NCBI GenBank assembly: GCA_018054805.1
Contig: JAGPIU010000094.1
Span: 1-5,148 of the forward strand
Reading direction: 5' to 3'
Length of the DNA stretch: 5,148 nucleotides
DNA from: Paludibacter sp.
GTDB lineage: Bacteria; Bacteroidota; Bacteroidia; Bacteroidales; Paludibacteraceae
Positions 1 to 5,148 of this stretch are shown here, piece by piece. The notes under the pieces were generated by a model that was not told the DNA's origin, ran no database searches, and saw nothing but the letters and a program-made list of their open reading frames with translations. Made by a program: the position numbers and the translations under genes. Every line of letters starts with the position of its first letter. Position 1 is the stretch's first letter.

Positions 1-749
1 TCGCGGTGCAGCATTCCTTTGCGAATACCCATGCGCATTTCTTCTTCGTCGAGCGAACCCTGATCGAAGAATTTTTCCATCAATGCTTCATCGTGTTCGG
101 CAGCCGATTCTACCAATGCGTTGTGATATTCCTGAGCTTTTTCAATTTCTGAATCAGGAATTTCAAGTACTTCAGGAACTCCACCTTCGGGTTTCCAACG
201 GTACATTTTCATTTTTAAAACATCCACTACTGCATTGAATTGCGGACCAACAGTAACGGGATATTGTATAAGGACTACTTTAGAGCCATAGTTTTCTTTG
301 AGTTGCTCCAGGGTTTTGTCGAAATCGGACTTTTCGTGGTCGAGCTGATTAGTTACGAAAATAATAGGTTTGTTAAACTTTTCAGTGTAGCGGAAGTGAT
401 TGTGAGTGCCGACTTCTACACCATATTGTGTATTGAGGAGGATGAGCGCTGTATCGGTTACGTTGAGTGAAGTAACCACACCGCCAATAAAGTCGTCGGA
501 CCCGGGGCAGTCGATAAAGTTAAGTTTCTTGTTGAGCCATTCGGTTTGAATGATGGTCGAAAACACGGAATAACCGTATTCTTTCTCCACAGGGAAATAG
601 TCGGACACAGTATTCTGTGCGGCTATAGAGCCTCTGCGTTTTATAACACCACTCTCGTAAAGCATAGCTTCCACAAGAGTGGTTTTCCCGGAGCCGGAAC
701 TTCCCAGAAGTGAGATGTTCTTAATTTCATTTGATTGATATACTTTCAT
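1..749 (-). CDS. fusA2: EF-G-like translation factor, EF-G2 type (N-terminal 249 residues; C-terminus outside window)
   Basis: Partial GTP-binding domain of a translocation factor related to EF-G, which moves tRNA and mRNA through the ribosome in the cytoplasm. The start is the ATG at 747-749; the frame stays open to the left edge, and full-length relatives are about 700 residues. Visible: G1 loop GSSGSGKT (residues 16-23), a switch I-like stretch ending YGYSV (58-62, where classical EF-G has RGITI), G3 DCPGS (80-84, classical DTPGH) and G4 NQLD (134-137, classical NKxD). The histidine that supports GTP hydrolysis is Ser84 here, so hydrolysis should be weak or absent. From memory, the Bacteroides thetaiotaomicron EF-G2 paralogue has been reported to work without GTPase activity, to be induced on carbon starvation by the CRP-family regulator Cur, and to be needed for gut colonisation. 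This protein resembles that one closely, including the MKVYQ..NEIKNI start. It is not the housekeeping fusA. Family assignment is firm; equivalence to B. thetaiotaomicron EF-G2 is inferred. Confidence 0.9.
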   Translation of the reverse strand, partial: MKVYQSNEIKNISLLGSSGSGKTTLVEAMLYESGVIKRRGSIAAQNTVSDYFPVEKEYGYSVFSTIIQTEWLNKKLNFIDCPGSDDFIGGVVTSLNVTDTALILLNTQYGVEVGTHNHFRYTEKFNKPIIFVTNQLDHEKSDFDKTLEQLKENYGSKVVLIQYPVTVGPQFNAVVDVLKMKMYRWKPEGGVPEVLEIPDSEIEKAQEYHNALVESAAEHDEALMEKFFDQGSLDEEEMRMGIRKGMLHR

Positions 750-793
750 ACTGTATTAAATTAAAAGAGATTAATACTAAAAAATAAAAGGTC

Positions 794-813
794 AACGATT
801 TTTTTAAATCGTT
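794..813 (-). promoter_or_regulatory. Terminator-like hairpin in the EF-G2 leader
   Basis: A perfect 8-bp inverted repeat, AACGATTT / AAATCGTT (794-801 and 806-813), with a 4-base loop. Read on the minus strand, the stem is followed at once by a T-rich run (CCTTTTATTTTTTAG), and the EF-G2 ATG lies about 45 bases further on. This is the shape of a weak intrinsic terminator facing into EF-G2. No gene lies upstream on this strand, because folK diverges, so it would act as a leader attenuator or an mRNA-stability element and not as the end of another gene. The stem is A/T-rich, so it may be weak. The structure is seen in the sequence; the function is inferred. Confidence 0.45.
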
Positions 814-824
814 TGGCAATGTAT

Positions 825-832
825 GAAATTTA
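825..832 (-). promoter_or_regulatory. Weak candidate -7 box for EF-G2
   Basis: On the minus strand this reads TAAATTTC, one mismatch from the Bacteroidetes -7 consensus TAnnTTTG. No TTTG lies at the usual upstream distance for a -33 element, which would suit a promoter that depends on an activator. Transcription from here would start near 818-821 and give a leader of roughly 70 bases containing the 794-813 hairpin. It is the best match found close to the gene, but one A/T-rich octamer with a mismatch can arise by chance. Confidence 0.3.
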
Positions 833-850
833 TATTAAATTTTCATTCGG

Positions 851-872
851 AAATGTATGTTTTACAACATTT
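851..872. promoter_or_regulatory. CRP/FNR-family-like palindrome upstream of EF-G2
   Basis: AAATGT and ACATTT form a perfect 6-bp inverted repeat separated by 10 bases. Within it, TGT-N10-ACA has the same half-site spacing as the classical CRP site TGTGA-N6-TCACA. The centre (about 861.5) lies 40-44 bases upstream of the start predicted from the weak -7 box at 825-832, the position at which class II CRP-type activators bind. In B. thetaiotaomicron the homologous EF-G2 gene is reported to be activated by the CRP-family protein Cur. The palindrome is seen in the sequence; regulator identity is inferred, and the region is A/T-rich, which raises the chance of coincidence. Confidence 0.35.
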
Positions 873-964
873 TTTGGTGGTTAGTGAAATGTATTTGTGT
901 TATTTAACGGGACGAAAGATTTGTTTGTAGTGCTGTTTGGCTCCCGTATTATGAAAGATAAATG

Positions 965-972
965 TAACTTTG
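965..972 (+). promoter_or_regulatory. folK promoter, Bacteroidetes -7 box
   Basis: TAACTTTG is a perfect match to TAnnTTTG and is followed by C, as is common. Transcription would start about 4-7 bases downstream, leaving a leader of about 25-30 bases before the folK ATG. A TTTG at 936-939 could be a -33 element, but its spacing of 25 bases is longer than the usual 19-21. The same 16-base block, ATGTAACTTTGCAAAT, recurs in front of the YkgJ-type gene at the right end of the window. Confidence 0.7.
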
Positions 973-1005
973 CAAATTATAAACTTACAAATCGCAAATT
1001 GAATA

Positions 1006-3174
<2,169 letters not shown>

Positions 3175-3202
3175 TTTTGAAACAGCGGGACTTTTATTTT
3201 GT

Positions 3203-3273
3203 AATACTATTAAACAAACAAAGAATAGAACGCATCTGTTTTTATGAATGGTTCTATTCTGTGTTTTAGTATT
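3203..3273 (-). terminator. Probable terminator of the serine palmitoyltransferase gene
   Basis: A perfect 10-bp inverted repeat, AGAATAGAAC (3222-3231) and GTTCTATTCT (3251-3260), lies just past the spt stop. After one mismatch the stem extends by AAACA/TGTTT (3216-3220, 3262-3266), and an outer AATACT/AGTATT pair (3203-3208, 3268-3273) can close it. On the minus strand the core stem is followed by a T-rich run, TTGTTTGTTTAAT, fitting an intrinsic terminator for spt. The plus side is also T-rich (TGTTTTAG and a T6 run), but no plus-strand gene ends here. The stem is A/T-rich, as is common in Bacteroidota. Confidence 0.65.
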
Positions 3274-3290
3274 GTGTTTTTTACAATAGT

Positions 3291-4487
3291 TTATTCAATA
3301 ATACCCAACTGACGGGCTGCAATGCTTATTTTGGCTATCGATTCGTCGATTTGCTCAAAAGTATGTGTCGCCATAAGCGAGTAACGAATGAGCGAATCTT
3401 CGGAGCGTACTGCGGGCGAAACCACAGGGTTTACAAATACACCTGCATCCATTAGCATTCGTGTGAGCATAAACGTTTTGTTGTTGTCGCGCACATAAAG
3501 CGGGATGATGGGCGTTTCGGTAGGGCCTATTTCGAATCCTGCTTTTAGGAATCCTGCTTTAGCCCTGTGCGTGTTGTCCCACAAAGCCTGCTGGCGCCAG
3601 CGTTCTTCGGCCATTACATCGAGTGCTGCCAGTACACAACCTGTGGAAGCAGGTGTGATGGATGCACTGAAAATAAGTGTGCGCGAATTGTGTTTCAGAT
3701 AGTTGATAATGTTTTTATCAGCAGCAATAAATCCTCCGATTGTTCCGAGCGATTTACTGAAAGTGCCCATGATCAGATCCACATCCTGCGATACGCCGAA
3801 ATGTTCGCACACACCGGCTCCGTTTTCGCCAAACACACCCAGCGAGTGAGCTTCGTCCACCATGATGGAGGCGTTATATTTTTTCGAAAGCGCTACAATT
3901 TCAGGTAGCGGTGCTACATCGCCTTCCATACTGAATACACCATCCACTACAATCACTTTCAACTTGTCGGGCTCGCACTTTTTCAGAACTCTTTCAAGTG
4001 CGTCCATATCGTTGTGTCTGTATTTCAGTTGTTTCGAGAACGAGAGTCGTTTCCCCTCAATAATTGAGGCGTGAACGAATTCGTCGAAAATCAGATAGTC
4101 CTCGCGGCCTGTAATGGCAGGGACGACACCTGAATTTACCGTAAACCCTGTGGCATAAACCAGCGCTTCTTCTTTGTGAACAAGCTTTGCCAAACGTTCT
4201 TCGAGTTCAAGGTGAATGTCGAGTGTTCCGTTCAAAAAACGCGAACCGGCACAACCTGTTCCGTATTTTTCGATAGCTTTGATAGCGCCTTCTTTCAAAC
4301 GTGGATGATTGGTAAGTCCGAGATAACTGTTTGAACCAAACATTAATACCTGTTTACCGTTAATGGTAACCACAGTATCCTGATCGGACTCAATAGGGCG
4401 GAAATAAGGGTATACACCAAGCTCTTTGGCTTTCTGCGGTGCATCGTATTGTCCAAGTGTTTTACTTAACATGCTCATTGTTTGCAT
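3291..4487 (-). CDS. spt: Serine palmitoyltransferase (alpha-oxoamine synthase family; often annotated as glycine C-acetyltransferase)
   Basis: A PLP enzyme that condenses L-serine with a fatty acyl-CoA to 3-ketosphinganine, the first step of sphingolipid synthesis. It has 398 residues, normal for soluble bacterial members. Visible are the glycine-rich GTGCAGSRFLNGT (76-88), the PLP-stacking histidine in HASIIEG (His139), VDEAHS (Asp211, His214) and the PLP lysine in GTFSKSLGTIGG (Lys245). The GTFSKS-x-GTxGG form is typical of serine palmitoyltransferase, whereas E. coli Kbl has GTLGKALGG; RHND and the C-terminal MATHT also fit the Bacteroides enzyme. An upstream TTG at 4509-4511 would lengthen the protein by 8 residues, but it lies in the promoter -7 box, so I chose the ATG at 4485-4487; ATGs at 4476-4478 and 4470-4472 are alternatives. 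It is a single-gene unit with its own promoter and terminator. Family membership is certain. Substrate is inferred; glycine C-acetyltransferase (Kbl) is the main alternative. Confidence 0.85.
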   Translation of the reverse strand: MQTMSMLSKTLGQYDAPQKAKELGVYPYFRPIESDQDTVVTINGKQVLMFGSNSYLGLTNHPRLKEGAIKAIEKYGTGCAGSRFLNGTLDIHLELEERLAKLVHKEEALVYATGFTVNSGVVPAITGREDYLIFDEFVHASIIEGKRLSFSKQLKYRHNDMDALERVLKKCEPDKLKVIVVDGVFSMEGDVAPLPEIVALSKKYNASIMVDEAHSLGVFGENGAGVCEHFGVSQDVDLIMGTFSKSLGTIGGFIAADKNIINYLKHNSRTLIFSASITPASTGCVLAALDVMAEERWRQQALWDNTHRAKAGFLKAGFEIGPTETPIIPLYVRDNNKTFMLTRMLMDAGVFVNPVVSPAVRSEDSLIRYSLMATHTFEQIDESIAKISIAARQLGIIE

Positions 4488-4508
4488 TTTTGATAAATTA
4501 AGCGGCTG

Positions 4509-4516
4509 CAAAGATA
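4509..4516 (-). promoter_or_regulatory. spt promoter, Bacteroidetes -7 box
   Basis: On the minus strand this reads TATCTTTG, a perfect TAnnTTTG followed by C. Transcription would start near 4502-4505, about 15 bases ahead of the ATG at 4487, so the leader is very short. A TTTG on the same strand (4533-4536) could be the -33 element, although its spacing of 16 bases is short. The box excludes the TTG at 4509-4511 as a translation start. Confidence 0.7.
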
Positions 4517-4567
4517 CATCATTTTATCGAAACAAAGTTCGTTTTTCGTTTTTGACCATTATTTATG

Positions 4568-4575
4568 TAACTTTG
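4568..4575 (+). promoter_or_regulatory. Promoter -7 box of the YkgJ-type gene
   Basis: TAACTTTG is a perfect TAnnTTTG followed by C. Transcription would start near 4580, about 20-25 bases before the ATG at 4604. The -33 region is weak: TTCG at 4545-4548 has the expected 19-base spacing with one mismatch. It stands back to back with the spt promoter in a 116-bp divergent region and shares a 16-base block with the folK promoter. Confidence 0.68.
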
Positions 4576-4603
4576 CAAATCCGTTCTGAAAAATAAATTG
4601 TTC

Positions 4604-5092
4604 ATGCCCAATAGATTAAATTACAAAGATTTGCCTTTGATGGCAGCTAAAAGAGAAAGCACCTGGTTGAAGTTTCTGAACCGTAACAGAAAGAAAATTG
4701 AAGCTTCGGATTTGAAGATTCAGGCCTTGCACGATGAAGTTTCGGAGCGTATCGATTGTCTTGAATGTGCCAACTGTTGTCGGTCGCTCGGTCCCCGCAT
4801 TACCGACAAAGATGTGGAGAAAATGGGAAAGGCGTTGCGTTTGAAGCCCGTGGATGTGATTGCACGTTATTTGCGAACGGATGAGGATGGCGATATGGTT
4901 TTTCGTACAATGCCCTGCCCTTTTCTGGGCGAAGATAATTATTGTGCCATTTACGAATCGCGTCCCAAAGCCTGTCGCGAATATCCGCATACCGACCGGA
5001 AAAAGTTCTTTCAGATTTATAAGCTTTCAGTAAAAAATGCCTCCACCTGCCCCATTGTGTATGAGGTAATGGAAGGAATTCAGGAATTGTAG
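4604..5092 (+). CDS. YkgJ-family cysteine-cluster protein (putative zinc- or iron-binding)
   Basis: A small soluble protein of the YkgJ / CxxCxxCC family (Pfam PF03692), annotated as a putative zinc- or iron-chelating domain and of unknown biochemical role. From the ATG at 4604 it has 162 residues; an in-frame TTG two codons upstream is less likely. Eight cysteines are visible: CLECANCC (Cys52, 55, 58, 59), then Cys105 in MPCPFL, Cys114 in YCAIYESRP, Cys124 in ACREYP and Cys149 in STCPIV. The order CxxCxxCC, CPFL, CxIYxxRPxxCRxYP and a final cysteine is the full family pattern, so the protein looks intact. The first 50 residues are basic and lack a signal peptide or membrane segment. It is transcribed away from spt, with no further gene visible downstream before the window ends. 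Metal identity and partners cannot be read from the sequence. Confidence 0.88.
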   Translation: MPNRLNYKDLPLMAAKRESTWLKFLNRNRKKIEASDLKIQALHDEVSERIDCLECANCCRSLGPRITDKDVEKMGKALRLKPVDVIARYLRTDEDGDMVFRTMPCPFLGEDNYCAIYESRPKACREYPHTDRKKFFQIYKLSVKNASTCPIVYEVMEGIQEL

Positions 5093-5105
5093 GGCTTATT
5101 GTGAA

Positions 5106-5134
5106 TTGATAATGAACAGTTGACAGTTGATAAT
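5106..5134. repeat. Short A/T-rich repeat cluster
   Basis: TTGATAAT occurs twice (5106-5113, 5127-5134), flanking a tandem pair of ACAGTTG (5116-5122, 5123-5129). It lies just after the YkgJ-type gene and may continue beyond the right edge. I recall similar TTGAYAAT/ACARTTG strings between genes in Bacteroidota, so this may be one end of a small intergenic repeat family; copy number cannot be judged from this window. Confidence 0.4.
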
Positions 5135-5148
5135 TTCATTTACCATTT

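Noticed and set aside
240..470. Plus-strand open frame of 76 codons opposite the EF-G2 gene
   Set aside because: It is antisense to the conserved GTP-binding domain and has no promoter or motif.
3194..3235. A 13-codon minus-strand frame (starting MRSILCLF) between spt and ABC-F, as a leader peptide
   Set aside because: It starts within the terminator stem of spt and covers its T-rich tail, which explains the sequence; there is no promoter just before it and no stalling-type motif.
4616..4990. Minus-strand open frame of 124 codons opposite the YkgJ-type gene
   Set aside because: It lies antisense to an intact eight-cysteine family member and shows no family features of its own.

Overview
The window looks like an ordinary chromosomal segment from a member of the Bacteroidota, most likely Bacteroidales. 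Three things point there: perfect Bacteroidetes-type -7 promoter boxes (TAnnTTTG) in front of at least three genes, the absence of obvious Shine-Dalgarno sequences, and a gene set whose sequence flavour resembles Bacteroides homologues (an EF-G paralogue, a YbiT-type ABC-F protein with a decayed second ATPase domain, and a soluble serine palmitoyltransferase). Genus cannot be told from the sequence. I see no mobile element, CRISPR array, tRNA, rRNA or phage signature.

Layout from left to right. Positions 1-749 (minus) hold the N-terminal third of an EF-G-like translation factor of the EF-G2 type; the gene runs off the left edge. A 256-bp divergent intergenic region (750-1005) holds a folK promoter, a CRP-like palindrome and a terminator-like hairpin in the EF-G2 leader. 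Positions 1006-1467 (plus) hold folK, whose stop codon overlaps that of the convergent ABC-F gene (1464-3080, minus). Upstream of ABC-F, 3081-3290 is packed with inverted repeats: a structured leader next to the gene and a terminator for the next gene. Positions 3291-4487 (minus) hold an alpha-oxoamine synthase best read as serine palmitoyltransferase, the first enzyme of sphingolipid synthesis. A compact divergent promoter region (4488-4603) separates it from a YkgJ-type cysteine-cluster protein (4604-5092, plus). The last 56 bases hold a short A/T-rich repeat.

The genes do not form one pathway. Each appears to be its own transcription unit: one translocation factor, one ribosome-associated ATPase, one folate enzyme, one sphingolipid enzyme and one metal-site protein of unknown role. 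No clearly new multi-gene system is visible. The points most worth following are the missing catalytic histidine of the EF-G paralogue together with its possible CRP-family operator, the coherent loss of one of the two ATP sites in the ABC-F protein together with its structured leader, and the sphingolipid assignment of a gene commonly annotated as glycine C-acetyltransferase.
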